Assembly: GCA_021774795.1 (NCBI GenBank)
Contig: JAJFIR010000048.1
Location: forward strand, 101,073 to 165,072
Source of the DNA: Emcibacteraceae bacterium
GTDB taxonomy: Bacteria; Pseudomonadota; Alphaproteobacteria; Sphingomonadales; Emcibacteraceae
DNA length: 64,000 nt
Direction of reading: 5' to 3'
Position 1 is the first letter of the stretch. The number at the start of each line of letters is the position of its first letter. The position numbers and the translations under genes were made by a program. The notes under the pieces were generated by a model. That model was given only the letters and a program-made list of their open reading frames with translations. It did no database searches and was not told the origin of the DNA. This document shows positions 52,472-62,769 of this stretch, one piece after another.

Positions 52472-53638
52472 ATGGATTTATTGAGTATAAAAATCGAAAC
52501 TATTTCACTCAAAAAAAATCGGCTGAGCGGAATGGTCAAATATGATGATGGTTTTGAAGAAGAATATTGGTTTGAATATCCTTCAAGTTATTCCATTTCT
52601 CAATCAGGAAACCCATGGTTGGCAGCATTGCTTCCTTTGGCTGCGACTATTGGTGAGGATATACATATATCGTTACCTGTTGATCCGAGGTTATTAGACG
52701 GCGTTAACGATATACTTCGGATTTGGCAAAGTTGGTATCCTTCAATGAAGGAAATTTCAATTGTTACGGAAAATAGTACGGGTATAATCGATAACATACC
52801 TTCTGATTCTGTAAGTTTTTTTTCTTCGGGAATAGACGCATTTTATACCGTCTATAAAAAACCGAGGGCAAAATTTAGAATCTTGATACATGGTTTCGAT
52901 ATCTCTATTTCCAAACAAAATGCATTTAAAGTACATTGCGAACGGATAAAAAAAATCACGGACGTGTTAGGAGATACCTTGGTCCCCGTTGCTACAAATT
53001 TAAGGCAAACACGGTGGAAGCAAGCTTTGTGGCAGGAGGTGTCGCATGGTTCAGCTTTAGCAAGCATAGCATTGTTATTTGAACAATATTTCAAAGAAGT
53101 TTTTATACCGTCCAGTCATTACAATTATGCCAGTTTAGGCCCGTGGGGTTCACACCCGTTAAGTGACCCGCTTTTTTCTACATCAAAAACCAATCTTATT
53201 CATGATGGTGATGGCGTTAGTCGTTTCGATAAAGTATCATTTTTAAGTCAATATGACCTGGTTCTCGAAAATCTTCATGTTTGCATTCGGGGAAAAGATG
53301 CCACGGGGCAGGATGAGACAAATTGTAGTCATTGCGAAAAGTGTTACCGAACAATGATTGCATTGGAGATTGAAAACAAATTGGATCAGTCTGTCTTGTT
53401 CGATAAAAGTAAATTTAATGTTGCTGAAATTAAATTCACTTATTTGTCCGATGCGAAAAAGGAAGAAGATTACACCGATATGCAAGAGTATGCCAAAGAG
53501 AAGGGCCGTGATGATATTGCTAATGCCATTCGAAAATGTATCCGCAGATCTAAATTTGTTAACTTGCTTACGCGTCTGGATAACATCCCTTTTTTGTGGC
53601 GAATACCAGCAAGATTAATCAAAAATTCGATATATTAA
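52472..53638 (+). CDS. PP-loop-like protein with degenerate signature and C-terminal Cys cluster
   Basis: A 388-residue protein. Residues about 116-126 read FFSSGIDAFYT, a variant of the PP-loop ATP-pyrophosphatase motif SGGxDS with the key second Gly replaced (SSGIDA). A later CIRGKDATGQDETNCSHCEKC places four or more Cys near residues 270-290, reminiscent of the zinc site of QueC-like PP-loop proteins. The middle is helix-rich. It may be a nucleotide-using enzyme that lost classical activity or a distinct clade. Cytosolic; monocistronic between AT-rich intergenic regions. The family call is tentative. Confidence 0.55.
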   Translation: MDLLSIKIETISLKKNRLSGMVKYDDGFEEEYWFEYPSSYSISQSGNPWLAALLPLAATIGEDIHISLPVDPRLLDGVNDILRIWQSWYPSMKEISIVTENSTGIIDNIPSDSVSFFSSGIDAFYTVYKKPRAKFRILIHGFDISISKQNAFKVHCERIKKITDVLGDTLVPVATNLRQTRWKQALWQEVSHGSALASIALLFEQYFKEVFIPSSHYNYASLGPWGSHPLSDPLFSTSKTNLIHDGDGVSRFDKVSFLSQYDLVLENLHVCIRGKDATGQDETNCSHCEKCYRTMIALEIENKLDQSVLFDKSKFNVAEIKFTYLSDAKKEEDYTDMQEYAKEKGRDDIANAIRKCIRRSKFVNLLTRLDNIPFLWRIPARLIKNSIY

Positions 53639-53881
53639 ATATTTGGATAGTATTTTTCCCTTTTAGATATAAACCGTATATTTTATTTTCTATTTTAAAT
53701 GGTGCTAATTAAAGATTGGCAACATCGATCGTTACCTGTAAAAAAGACGTTCATTTAAGATTAAGATAGACTATTATAGAAGGAATTGATTATAAGCCTT
53801 TTGATTAGGCGTAATTCAAATCTTATATTTGAAACACATTTATCGTATAAATAGTAGGTTAGTTTCTCCGAGGAAATATTA

Positions 53882-56800
53882 ATGTATAAAACTGTGAAGC
53901 AATTTGAATCAATGTTCACAATTAAGAAAATTGCAAAATTCAAATTGATGCTTTTGCTTGGAACACAGATCAGCACTCTTGCTTATCAGTCTGTTGGTGC
54001 CCAAACCGTTACAATTACGGATACGAACGAAACGAACATACGCACGTCAACCGCCAGTGGTGGAAGTCCGGCAAATGTGGTTGTTGCTGATGGTGGGGAA
54101 ATATCCGTAGAAAGTGGTGTAGCACTAACAGTTGACAGCAATAATACGATTTCTAATTCCGGGTTAATTGTTAATTCCGGAGCTAGTAACTCCACCGGTG
54201 TTTTGTTTGAGACATCAGCAGGGCCAAATTTGATGTCAACTTTTAATTTTGTCAGCACAATATCTGTGGGCGATTCTAGCACTACTGTGAGTGGGGGAAG
54301 CGGGAATTACGGTATATTAATTGATGGGCCAGGTATTTTTCAAGGCAACATTATAGGAACGGAGCAATCCGGTGTAAGTGCCAACGGAGATAATTCAGCC
54401 GCATTTTCGTTAAAGGCGGACATGATAGGCGGCATTGATATTGGAAACGCTGTTGTAGTTGGGGCGAATAGTAACGCTGTAGAAATATTAGGTGATTTAA
54501 CGGGCGATCTGAACATTCTTACCAATGCGACTGCTCGCCAGACCGGAAATCATGGTCTCTATATCGATGGAAACATAATCGGCGGTATTCGCAATGTGGG
54601 TTTAATAGCTAGTGGAACCCAAGCCGGTTTTGACCAAAATTTTGACCCGGTTGACGCGACTGCCGGGATAGCGTCCGTAAGAATTAGCGGTAACGTAACC
54701 GGTGGCTTTGCAAACGATATTATATTTCAGGATAGTAATCAAAATATAGTAAATGTAACTGAAGGGGATGATACGTCTGCTTTTACAATTAACACCAGTT
54801 CCATAGAAGCGTTGGCTGGCGGGTATGCGGTTTGGATTACACCTGAAAAAGATGATAACCCGACCTGGACTAATATTAGTCTTGGAAACACAAATTCTTT
54901 TTACGGCGACTATTCGATAATGAACCAGGGAACGATAAGTTCCAGAGGAATTAACGCTGGCCAGGAAGTGACAACAATATTTATCACGGGAGCAACGCAG
55001 GGGAATACTAATTATTCAACTACATTGGATTTCGGGATTTACAACGGGTTGTTTGGGTCAATAGAGGCTGTGAGTTTAGATGCTAACGCAACTGGTCTTC
55101 ATATTGGAAATGGAGCAACGGTGCCGGAATTTGTAAATAACGGATCTTTAAATATTGATGCGACTATTTCGACTGATACTGATGGGAATGCTGTGGGTAA
55201 TGGTGGTGATGGATTTGGAATAATTATAGATCCAGGAGGTACCTTAAGCAAATTTGAAAATAATAATGCATTTATTGTAGCTGCGACCGGAACGAGCTCT
55301 TCAGCATATGGTGTTTTAGATAATTCAGGAACATTAAATCAATTCAGAAATAGTGGGTTAATTTCGACGACACTTTCTGAAGGAAGTACAGGAAAAGCGG
55401 TAGCAGTTGATCTGTCAAATAATATAAGTGGCGTAGACTTCTTCAATGACGGAAATATTACCGGTGATATATTTCTTGGTTCCGGAAATAGTACCATCGC
55501 ACTGGACGGACTTACTACTGCAGAGGCGGCTGCCTTGCCGGCGGTTGCAGCAGAAAGGGCTATTGACGGTACTATATTCCTCAGTGGCGGTTCTTCCACA
55601 TTGACAATGTCAAATAATAGTCAGTTGAAAGGTGGCATAGTTTCACCAAACGGACAATTGGCGGTAACACTTGATGATCAATCCACGTTAACGGTGGATT
55701 CCAGTTTCGGGTTAAAAGTGAGTAACCTGTCAGCTAATGATCAATCTACCCTTATAATTAACATAGACGATGCAGAAAATTTTGTAAGCGGCCTTGAGGC
55801 AAGTGGATCTTTAACATTTTCACCAGAATCTCAGCTATCAATACAGGTTGAAAGCGTGATCGTTGATACCAGTACGTTCAGGGTAATTGAAGCAGGTACT
55901 TTGACACTTGATTTGGATGAAAATGTCCGAAATTCAGGTACCAATTCATTAATTTATGACATTTTTACAGAAAAAACAGGAAATGTTGTGGACCTGACAG
56001 TTAGGCGAAGAGGTGCGACGGAATTGGGATTGTCCCAAAATATTGGTGCGATATATGAAGCTTCCATTCCCGCCTTAATTAATGATAAAGAACTGGCGGC
56101 ATATATTGGTGGAATTGAGACATCCGACGAATTTAATCGACTTTATAAAGAGATGACGCCAAATAGTTTGTCGCAAATCAGCAGACAAGTTGTGTTAAAT
56201 AACAATAACTTATCAACAGGCGCGATTTCAGGGCAGCTGGATAATTTACGCCATTTGCTAAAGATTCGAACGCCTACAAGAACGAGGCGGGGGATTTGGA
56301 TAGAGGAATTCGCTGGAATTTATAATTATGATGAAACCGTAAAAGAAAAAGGTGCAGATGTTTTTAATTTTGGACTGGCCGCGGGGTATGAATTATTATT
56401 AACTGAAAGAGGAGCACTCGGAGCAAATATCTCCTATAATGTAGCTGATGTTGATTTAACGGGTTCCGGTGTGGATCATATGACAATTCAAGACATTCAA
56501 TTAGGTCTCTATAGTGGATACTGGATCAATGATTTCTTCGTTGAAGCGCAAGGTAGTGCCGGTTACCTTAGTTACGATAGTGAGCGCGAGGTGGTATTTG
56601 GAGACGTTACAAGACATGCCATTGGCGAGTGGAGTGGTATACAGTATTCAGGGGTTTTTAAAGCAGGTTATGAAGCCAAACTGGGATCATTTAGCATTAC
56701 ACCTACTGCGGGTATTAATTATAATAAAATCAAAGACAAATCTTATCTGGAACAAGATGGCGGCGCGGGTATTAACCTGAATGTTGCTGAAAATAATATG

Positions 56801-57130
56801 AAGTCACTAAGAAGTGATTTGCGATTGGAACTGGCACATACCACTGAATTTAAAGTGGGTAGTAGAGTTGACAGTATAATGCGTGTAGGACTTCATGGTG
56901 GCTGGGCGCATGAGTTTAATCAGGACCCGCTTGCAATCACCGCTGCGTTTGAAAATGTAGCACAAACTTTTACATTGAACGGTGATCCAATCGCTGAAAA
57001 TAACTATCAGGCAGGGCTCGGTTTGAATTTTACTTCAAATTATATAGCATTTAGCATCAAATATGACGCTGAATGGAGAGACGGTTATTTAGGCCATTTG
57101 GCGAGCATGAATTTACGGGTTCGTTTTTAG
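53882..57130 (+). CDS. autotransporter (type Va secretion) adhesin-like protein
   Basis: A 1082-residue protein with a long signal peptide (about residues 1-41, ending VGAQ), a passenger rich in Gly/Asn/Ser/Thr repeats of beta-helix type (about 42-740), and a C-terminal beta-barrel (about 805-1082) ending in the outer-membrane signature RVRF. Start behind GAGGAAAT. Passengers of this kind serve in adhesion or aggregation; no protease or esterase motif is visible. The gene is AT-rich compared with the metabolic genes, consistent with transfer. Confidence 0.9.
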   Translation: MYKTVKQFESMFTIKKIAKFKLMLLLGTQISTLAYQSVGAQTVTITDTNETNIRTSTASGGSPANVVVADGGEISVESGVALTVDSNNTISNSGLIVNSGASNSTGVLFETSAGPNLMSTFNFVSTISVGDSSTTVSGGSGNYGILIDGPGIFQGNIIGTEQSGVSANGDNSAAFSLKADMIGGIDIGNAVVVGANSNAVEILGDLTGDLNILTNATARQTGNHGLYIDGNIIGGIRNVGLIASGTQAGFDQNFDPVDATAGIASVRISGNVTGGFANDIIFQDSNQNIVNVTEGDDTSAFTINTSSIEALAGGYAVWITPEKDDNPTWTNISLGNTNSFYGDYSIMNQGTISSRGINAGQEVTTIFITGATQGNTNYSTTLDFGIYNGLFGSIEAVSLDANATGLHIGNGATVPEFVNNGSLNIDATISTDTDGNAVGNGGDGFGIIIDPGGTLSKFENNNAFIVAATGTSSSAYGVLDNSGTLNQFRNSGLISTTLSEGSTGKAVAVDLSNNISGVDFFNDGNITGDIFLGSGNSTIALDGLTTAEAAALPAVAAERAIDGTIFLSGGSSTLTMSNNSQLKGGIVSPNGQLAVTLDDQSTLTVDSSFGLKVSNLSANDQSTLIINIDDAENFVSGLEASGSLTFSPESQLSIQVESVIVDTSTFRVIEAGTLTLDLDENVRNSGTNSLIYDIFTEKTGNVVDLTVRRRGATELGLSQNIGAIYEASIPALINDKELAAYIGGIETSDEFNRLYKEMTPNSLSQISRQVVLNNNNLSTGAISGQLDNLRHLLKIRTPTRTRRGIWIEEFAGIYNYDETVKEKGADVFNFGLAAGYELLLTERGALGANISYNVADVDLTGSGVDHMTIQDIQLGLYSGYWINDFFVEAQGSAGYLSYDSEREVVFGDVTRHAIGEWSGIQYSGVFKAGYEAKLGSFSITPTAGINYNKIKDKSYLEQDGGAGINLNVAENNMKSLRSDLRLELAHTTEFKVGSRVDSIMRVGLHGGWAHEFNQDPLAITAAFENVAQTFTLNGDPIAENNYQAGLGLNFTSNYIAFSIKYDAEWRDGYLGHLASMNLRVRF

Positions 57131-57178
57131 TCATATCTCATTTAGTTATATCTCAAATATAATTTGCTTCAAAAAAAA

Positions 57179-57194
57179 GAGTTTCAATACTCTG
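57179..57194. terminator. weak hairpin after the autotransporter
   Basis: AGAGT and ACTCT (57178-57182 and 57189-57193) flank a six-base loop, after an A-run and before GCTTTTA. A five-bp stem only; a weak terminator candidate. Confidence 0.3.
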
Positions 57195-57271
57195 CTTTTA
57201 TTCTTAAATTCTGTGCTTTATTCGTTCTTCGTGGGATAAAAACGTTTATCACTATATGTTCAAAAGGAAGC

Positions 57272-57508
57272 TCATAGCCAGCCCGAATGGTGCATAGTGG
57301 GTAATTCAATTAGTTTCATCTGTATACCGAGCCAAAACAGCCCAAATACACCAACTTGCTTCCCGATAAATAAGCCCAGAATAATGTCAAGTGGTATTGG
57401 ATGCGTAATATCGTCCATACCAATGCCGATAAAGCTGATGGTTGAATTACATAAAGCAAAAATAGGTAAAATTATATAGGCGACAACAGCATGAAGATCA
57501 TGCTCCAT
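57272..57508 (-). pseudogene. NhaA Na+/H+ antiporter remnant (C-terminal part only)
   Basis: A 78-codon frame opening two bases... immediately after the sensor kinase stop (TAA at 57514-57516) and ending in TGA at 57272-57274. The translation (EHDLHAVVAYIILPIFALCN, then IPLDIILGLFIGKQVGVFG) follows the late transmembrane region of NhaA, including the LPxFA and GLxIGKxxG patterns. Full-length NhaA is about 390 residues, so about 80 percent is missing, at both ends. After the stop the expected next helix is not readable. It looks like a decayed gene fragment rather than a functional small protein. Based on recalled family sequence, not a search. Confidence 0.72.
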
Positions 57509-57513
57509 AATTT

Positions 57514-59949
57514 TTAATCGGTGAAGACTCTGTGTGGTGGTATCGCAATTATGGCACGGGTGCCGATACCGACTTCGCTTATTAAGGTGAATACACCGTC
57601 ATGCAGTTCAACAAGTTTTTTGACAATCGGAAGGCCCAAGCCCGTACCTTCTTCGTTTAGTTCGTGTGTTTGTTCACATTGCTCAAACGGATTTAACACA
57701 TGTTCCAACCTGTCAGACGGGATGCCAATACCCGTATCAACTATTTCTATGGTAACCCCGCCATCATCGGATCTTTTAGTCTGACAACGAACGGAACCAC
57801 TTTCACCGGTGAATTTAACCGCGTTTGATAGCAAATTAATTAAAGAACGTTTTATGGCGTGCACATCACCGATTAATTTAAGAGGCTGAATTGTGCGGCC
57901 TTTATCATAAGACAATGAAACATTTTTCTGAGTTGCTTGTGGTTCAAGCATTTTTGCGGCCTCAACCGTGCATTCGAACAGGGAAAACGCTTCTTCCTCC
58001 AGATGCCATTTTCCGGCTTCAATTTTTGATAAATCAAGGATATCTTTAATAACGGTGGCTAGATGTTCTCCGCTTCCTTTAATGTCTTGAAGATACTCTT
58101 GATATTTTGCTTCTTTAATTTCGCCGTGAATTCCCGATAGCATAATATCCGAAAATCCGATAATTGCATTCAAGGGCGTCCTTATTTCATGAGACATATT
58201 GGCGAGAAAGGTTGATTTTGCAATGTTGGCGGCTTCAGCTTCGGACTGCGCCAATTCTGCTTTTTTGTTTGCATGTAGTAACTTTTTCTCAACTATTTCC
58301 CTGCGTTTTACTTCGCGGCCCAAACTATATGTTCTGATCAATATCATCACCCCACAAATCAAACTAAACCCGATTATTTTCCATATTAAATCATAATCCA
58401 CCCTATTGTTAATTTTTGAGACGAGCCATTTTTGTGAAATTTCCGCCCTTTTCACGGGTGTTATAGATTGCATTGCTTTTTGCATAACACTGCTTAATAT
58501 TGCTAAATCTGATCTTACGCCAATTGTATATTCGCCTCTATAGGGCGTTTCGCCGGTAACAATAATCTGTGTCAACCCTTCTTCAGCGATTTTTTGTGAT
58601 GCAATGGGTATGGTCGCAATATAAGCATCAACTTTGCCCGTGGATAATAATTTTAGTGCTTGATTTGAACTGCTGACTTCGACAACGTCCAATTCTGGGT
58701 AATCCCGCTTTACATAACCTGTGACCGCATTGCCTGTAACTTGCACTACTTTATGGCCCTTCAAACCGTCCATATTGCCATAAACTTTTCCTCCCTCGCG
58801 ACTGAATATCATATGCGCTACATTCAAATAACTTTCTATAAAGCTTAGATGTTTTACTCTTTCGGGAGTAGGAGTAACAACTGAAATTATATCAGCGTCA
58901 CCCAAAAGCAGACTGTCAAATCCATCTTTCCAGCTTTCGTTGCCGATCCATTCGAATGTCACGCCAAGTTTACTGGAAATTTCAGATAAATATGCCCCGG
59001 CAATGCCGCTAATTTCTCCGTTCTGACCGATAAACTCAATCGGTGCGCCTTCCGGGCCGACAGCGACACGAACGGTTTTGTTTTTAGAAAGCCAATCAAG
59101 TTCTTCCGGCGTGAGATTTAAATGATTATTTGAATAATATTCGTAACGCCATTTTCTTGATATTGCTTTGAATTCCACATCTGAAACGGCACTCATTCCC
59201 TTTTCGAGGATCGAATTTAGAATTGGCCAGTCGTTTCTGGACGCCAGCCTTATTAAACTGCTGCTACCCACTTGTGTGAATAAATCTGGCCCTAGCACTT
59301 TGATGCCGTAAAGTAAATTTTGCGCAATAATATAATTACCAATTGTTTGGCGGATAGAGAATACATCAATCTCTTCTTGAGTTAATGCATTCATAGCATC
59401 TTGGGGATTAGCAAACTCAACGAACTCTAGATTTGGAAATTTATCCTTTATGGATTCAGATTTTGCCCAAATGCCAATCACCCCGATGCGCTTTCCCATA
59501 AGATCGGAAATACTATTTATTTGTTCCTCTCCGCTGCGGCCAAAAAACACCTTTCTAAGGTCAAGATAGGGGCTTGTGAAATCAAGAAATTCATGACGTG
59601 CTTCATTGTAAGAAATGCTTTGTGCAATATCAATTTCTCTGTCTTGAAGCTGATCAACCAGCTCCGCCCAGCTATAGCCACTTACATATTCGATTTTGAT
59701 GCCGATTTTCTTTGCGATTAAATCTAGGTAATCGACAGAAAAGCCATATGCCTTACCATTTTCAACGAAATCGAGCGGCGCCCAGTTTAATTGGTTGGAT
59801 GCTCTTAAAACAGGGTGCTCGGTGATCCACGTTTTTTCTTCTGATGTTAATTCTAGCTCAGAAACAACGTCCTGAGCGATAACTGGCATAGAATAACAAA
59901 ATAGGAAAGTGCAAAACACTAATACTAGCTTGAAGAACTTAATGGCCAT
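57514..59949 (-). CDS. BvgS/EvgS-like sensor histidine kinase with two periplasmic SBP domains
   Basis: An 811-residue hybrid-type sensor without receiver. Signal peptide (about 1-25), two bacterial extracellular solute-binding family 3 domains (about 30-265 and 285-510), one transmembrane helix (about 519-538), then HisKA with the phospho-acceptor H587 (NMSHEIRTPLN) and an HATPase with NLLSNAVKFT, DTGIGIP and GTGLGL. Such sensors bind amino acid-like ligands between the two domains. No response regulator adjoins it, so the partner is elsewhere. It is read away from the small membrane protein gene at 60241. Confidence 0.92.
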   Translation of the reverse strand: MAIKFFKLVLVFCTFLFCYSMPVIAQDVVSELELTSEEKTWITEHPVLRASNQLNWAPLDFVENGKAYGFSVDYLDLIAKKIGIKIEYVSGYSWAELVDQLQDREIDIAQSISYNEARHEFLDFTSPYLDLRKVFFGRSGEEQINSISDLMGKRIGVIGIWAKSESIKDKFPNLEFVEFANPQDAMNALTQEEIDVFSIRQTIGNYIIAQNLLYGIKVLGPDLFTQVGSSSLIRLASRNDWPILNSILEKGMSAVSDVEFKAISRKWRYEYYSNNHLNLTPEELDWLSKNKTVRVAVGPEGAPIEFIGQNGEISGIAGAYLSEISSKLGVTFEWIGNESWKDGFDSLLLGDADIISVVTPTPERVKHLSFIESYLNVAHMIFSREGGKVYGNMDGLKGHKVVQVTGNAVTGYVKRDYPELDVVEVSSSNQALKLLSTGKVDAYIATIPIASQKIAEEGLTQIIVTGETPYRGEYTIGVRSDLAILSSVMQKAMQSITPVKRAEISQKWLVSKINNRVDYDLIWKIIGFSLICGVMILIRTYSLGREVKRREIVEKKLLHANKKAELAQSEAEAANIAKSTFLANMSHEIRTPLNAIIGFSDIMLSGIHGEIKEAKYQEYLQDIKGSGEHLATVIKDILDLSKIEAGKWHLEEEAFSLFECTVEAAKMLEPQATQKNVSLSYDKGRTIQPLKLIGDVHAIKRSLINLLSNAVKFTGESGSVRCQTKRSDDGGVTIEIVDTGIGIPSDRLEHVLNPFEQCEQTHELNEEGTGLGLPIVKKLVELHDGVFTLISEVGIGTRAIIAIPPHRVFTD

Positions 59950-60240
59950 TTATATCAATACCACCTCTAATACTGCACCCCAATGTTATCAACACCTATC
60001 ATTAATGCACATGAATTAATAAACACTTAAATAAGCGGGTATTATTTATGAGAGTTATTGTCAGGAAGTGACTGTAAGAATTAATTGGATAAGTGGCGGA
60101 GAGGAAGGAGATCCCCTCTCAATCACTTGGGGAGAATTACTAACCTTGCAATTTGACTTGGTATCTTTAAAATATTTCAAAATGCTTTTCTTCGTGTTTT
60201 GTGAATGCGATTATTAAAATTTTCAAGTCAGGAAGATAAA

Positions 60241-60609
60241 ATGATAAGATCATTAATATCATGGTTAATTGCGGGAGTAGCCACGTATGTATGGCTTTTT
60301 ACTGGATATACATGGCCAATACTCAACGTGTTTCCGTGGCAAATTTGGATGTTGTTTACGATTGTCGTCACGGTAATGCACGTCAGTGTTGGTAAGCAAG
60401 TAGGGGAGGATCTTTTAAGTACCCTTACTAACCGATTTAAGATAGTAATCAAAAACAGTGTTGGCCTGATTATCGCTGTTGAGGTGGGGGCAGCGGCCGC
60501 TTTTTTCATTCGCGGAATAAACGTATTTTTGTCATCACTGATACTCGTTGTGCTTTGTACGATAATCACCACGGTTCTGGTCGCATCAATAGAGGACGCA
60601 AGCCAATAG
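60241..60609 (+). CDS. small hypothetical membrane protein
   Basis: A 122-residue protein with four hydrophobic helices (about 3-23, 32-48, 70-94, 97-115). The ATG at 60241 has CAGGAAG nine bases upstream; a Met 12 codons earlier does not. No recognised family. Monocistronic; flanked by 291 and 201 bases of AT-rich sequence with no further feature I can support. Confidence 0.55.
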   Translation: MIRSLISWLIAGVATYVWLFTGYTWPILNVFPWQIWMLFTIVVTVMHVSVGKQVGEDLLSTLTNRFKIVIKNSVGLIIAVEVGAAAAFFIRGINVFLSSLILVVLCTIITTVLVASIEDASQ

Positions 60610-60810
60610 GGGTATGTGGTTCATTTGAACGGCGGCTTCTGTCATATGTGAATTCTCCACCTAGGCAGTTTCGCAGGCGAAGTATGGCGAAAATCATGGG
60701 TGAGTACATCGCTTAGATAAGCTGACGTCTGTATACAGGAAGATTACCGACAAAAAAGAGTAAGAAGAAGCGACCATGAAAATATACATTTATTTTGTTC
60801 CTGTATTACG

Positions 60811-61551
60811 TTAATTTTCCAGCCACTTGCGGAATGGTTTTGTTCTTTCACGAGATATTGAAAGTTCTATATCAAACTGCTCCAACTTAACACGTGCGTT
60901 GCGTGATGTTTTTGTAGCGGCGGTAATGGCTTGTTTGGATATGATTGCTTGTCGGCTTATGCGGAAAAATTGAGCAGGATTTAATAAAGTATCCAGTTCA
61001 GAGACGGTGAAATCGATAAAATAGTTATCGCAGTTTGATAAGAACACTTTAAGGCCGTGTTCCTGCATCATGAAGCAGGCAATATCGCTGGTGGAGACCG
61101 GAAAAATCTTGCAACCTGCGTGAATAAGAAATCGTGACTTAAATGTTTCATTACGCAGAGATATTTTCTTATACTCACTTTGAGGCACTGGCAATGTACG
61201 AAGTGCTTTTAATTTATCCAAAGCGGCAATTAAATCGGGTTCTGAGATGGGTTTTAAGAGATAGGAAAATCCATTTGTTTGAAATGCTTCAAGCGCATAT
61301 TCATCATAAGCAGTGCAAAAAATTATTGGAGCACTTATATGGACAATCTCAAAAATTGAAAAGCAATTACCGTCTGCAAGATTAATATCCATCATAATGA
61401 GGTCCGGCATGTCATTATTTAAAAACCAAGATATCGATGCATGGACTGAGGGAAGTATTGTGATGATATGTGCGCCCGCTATATTTTTCTTGACCATTTT
61501 TGCGAGATGTTCGGCTGCACGGGGTTCATCTTCAAGTAGCAGGATTTTCAT
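60811..61551 (-). CDS. LytTR-family response regulator
   Basis: A 246-residue response regulator. The receiver has the acidic pair near residues 7-8 (EDEP), phospho-acceptor D55 (IMMDINLAD), the conserved T (FCTAYDEYA) and K (LLKPISE). The C-terminal LytTR DNA-binding domain shows SVSTSDIACFMMQEHG and FFRISRQAIIS. It overlaps the kinase gene by four bases, forming a LytS/LytR-style pair, and is the last gene of that unit. Confidence 0.92.
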   Translation of the reverse strand: MKILLLEDEPRAAEHLAKMVKKNIAGAHIITILPSVHASISWFLNNDMPDLIMMDINLADGNCFSIFEIVHISAPIIFCTAYDEYALEAFQTNGFSYLLKPISEPDLIAALDKLKALRTLPVPQSEYKKISLRNETFKSRFLIHAGCKIFPVSTSDIACFMMQEHGLKVFLSNCDNYFIDFTVSELDTLLNPAQFFRISRQAIISKQAITAATKTSRNARVKLEQFDIELSISRERTKPFRKWLEN

Positions 61552-62669
61552 TGAATGTTGTCTTCCGAAGTTACCAATGGAATTTCAACCCGGAAAGTGC
61601 GTGAATTTTTGATGATGTTTAACCCCGTTTTCCTCAGGAGTTGATAACGGTGTGATAAATTTTCAATGCCAATGTTATGAGATTCAACATCAAGTTTGGG
61701 TCTTATCTGGTTTTCAATGATAAGTTGCTTGCTTTGATGAACTTTGATGGAGAGGGTAATAGGGTTCTCCGAAGATAAATTGTTATGCTTAAAAGTATTC
61801 TCAACCAGTGTGTGAAGAGTAAGAGGAATAACCGGTAATTTTTTCTCTCCCGCGTTAATATCAATGTTTATTTTTATAGCCCCAGGATGACGGGTCTCCT
61901 GTACATTCAATAACGCCGTTACGCTTTCAATTTCAAGTGAAAGTGGTACGGTTTCTTTATCCTTGTTGTCAAGAATATAACGATATACTTTTGAAAGTTG
62001 TTTTAAAAAACCTTGTGCCATCTGAGGATCATTTTCAATAATTGCCGCGAGGGTATTAAAACTGTTGAAAACGAAATGCGGACTTAATTGATTTTTAAGT
62101 GCTTCGAATTTTGCGGCAACCATTTGGCGCTTTATTTGCTCCTGGGCATAAAGTTCCTTTTGCCATTCGCCGTGATAATAAAACGTTTCAAGCAGACCGG
62201 TTAGAACAATGGGAATAATGAAAGCAAGAACGGCTATATTAAAAACAACGCTGGCCGTTGGCGGAGATAAATTAAAGAGAACCGTATAGTAGAACCATAT
62301 GCAGAGAGATGCACCTGCGGCGGCAAGAATGCCCGAAATAATGAATTGCAATGCGTATCTTAATTTTACGGAACCATTTGACAGAATACGCTTTAAAATT
62401 TCGGATACGATTAAATGAATCCCTACAACAACAGCCGTCACGGTGAGGTTAAAAAGGCCATCATTGCTGAAAATTGCATTAACTAGATTATAGTCACCGC
62501 CTTGACTTAAATGAATTTGAGTTTTCATGAAAGCAGTTTGAAATATACCAATGATTATAATAAGTAGAATGATCAGCGAGGATCGCGAGCTTAAAAAACG
62601 TGTTACTCGGTTGTTTTGAGTGGTTAATGATTTTTTGATTGCGGTGTCTGACATCTTATTTTTCAGCAT
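61548..62669 (-). CDS. LytS/YpdA-type membrane histidine kinase
   Basis: A 373-residue kinase of the His_kinase (PF06580) family. Four hydrophobic helices in the first 165 residues (about 31-50, 71-95, 104-130, 140-160) and the phospho-acceptor H198 in LSPHFVFNSFNTL, with a later ATPase domain containing LTLHTLVENTFKHN. No extracellular sensor domain, so it probably senses membrane state or a small ligand. Pairs with the LytTR regulator by a four-base overlap. Confidence 0.9.
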   Translation of the reverse strand: MLKNKMSDTAIKKSLTTQNNRVTRFLSSRSSLIILLIIIIGIFQTAFMKTQIHLSQGGDYNLVNAIFSNDGLFNLTVTAVVVGIHLIVSEILKRILSNGSVKLRYALQFIISGILAAAGASLCIWFYYTVLFNLSPPTASVVFNIAVLAFIIPIVLTGLLETFYYHGEWQKELYAQEQIKRQMVAAKFEALKNQLSPHFVFNSFNTLAAIIENDPQMAQGFLKQLSKVYRYILDNKDKETVPLSLEIESVTALLNVQETRHPGAIKINIDINAGEKKLPVIPLTLHTLVENTFKHNNLSSENPITLSIKVHQSKQLIIENQIRPKLDVESHNIGIENLSHRYQLLRKTGLNIIKNSRTFRVEIPLVTSEDNIQ

Positions 62670-62769
62670 TTAACTATTATACGAGCATTGCATAATATAT
62701 ATTGTGAGTAAAGTGGCACCTGAATCGTCTTATCTCATCATACTGGTCCCACTTTATTGAAGTATATTG

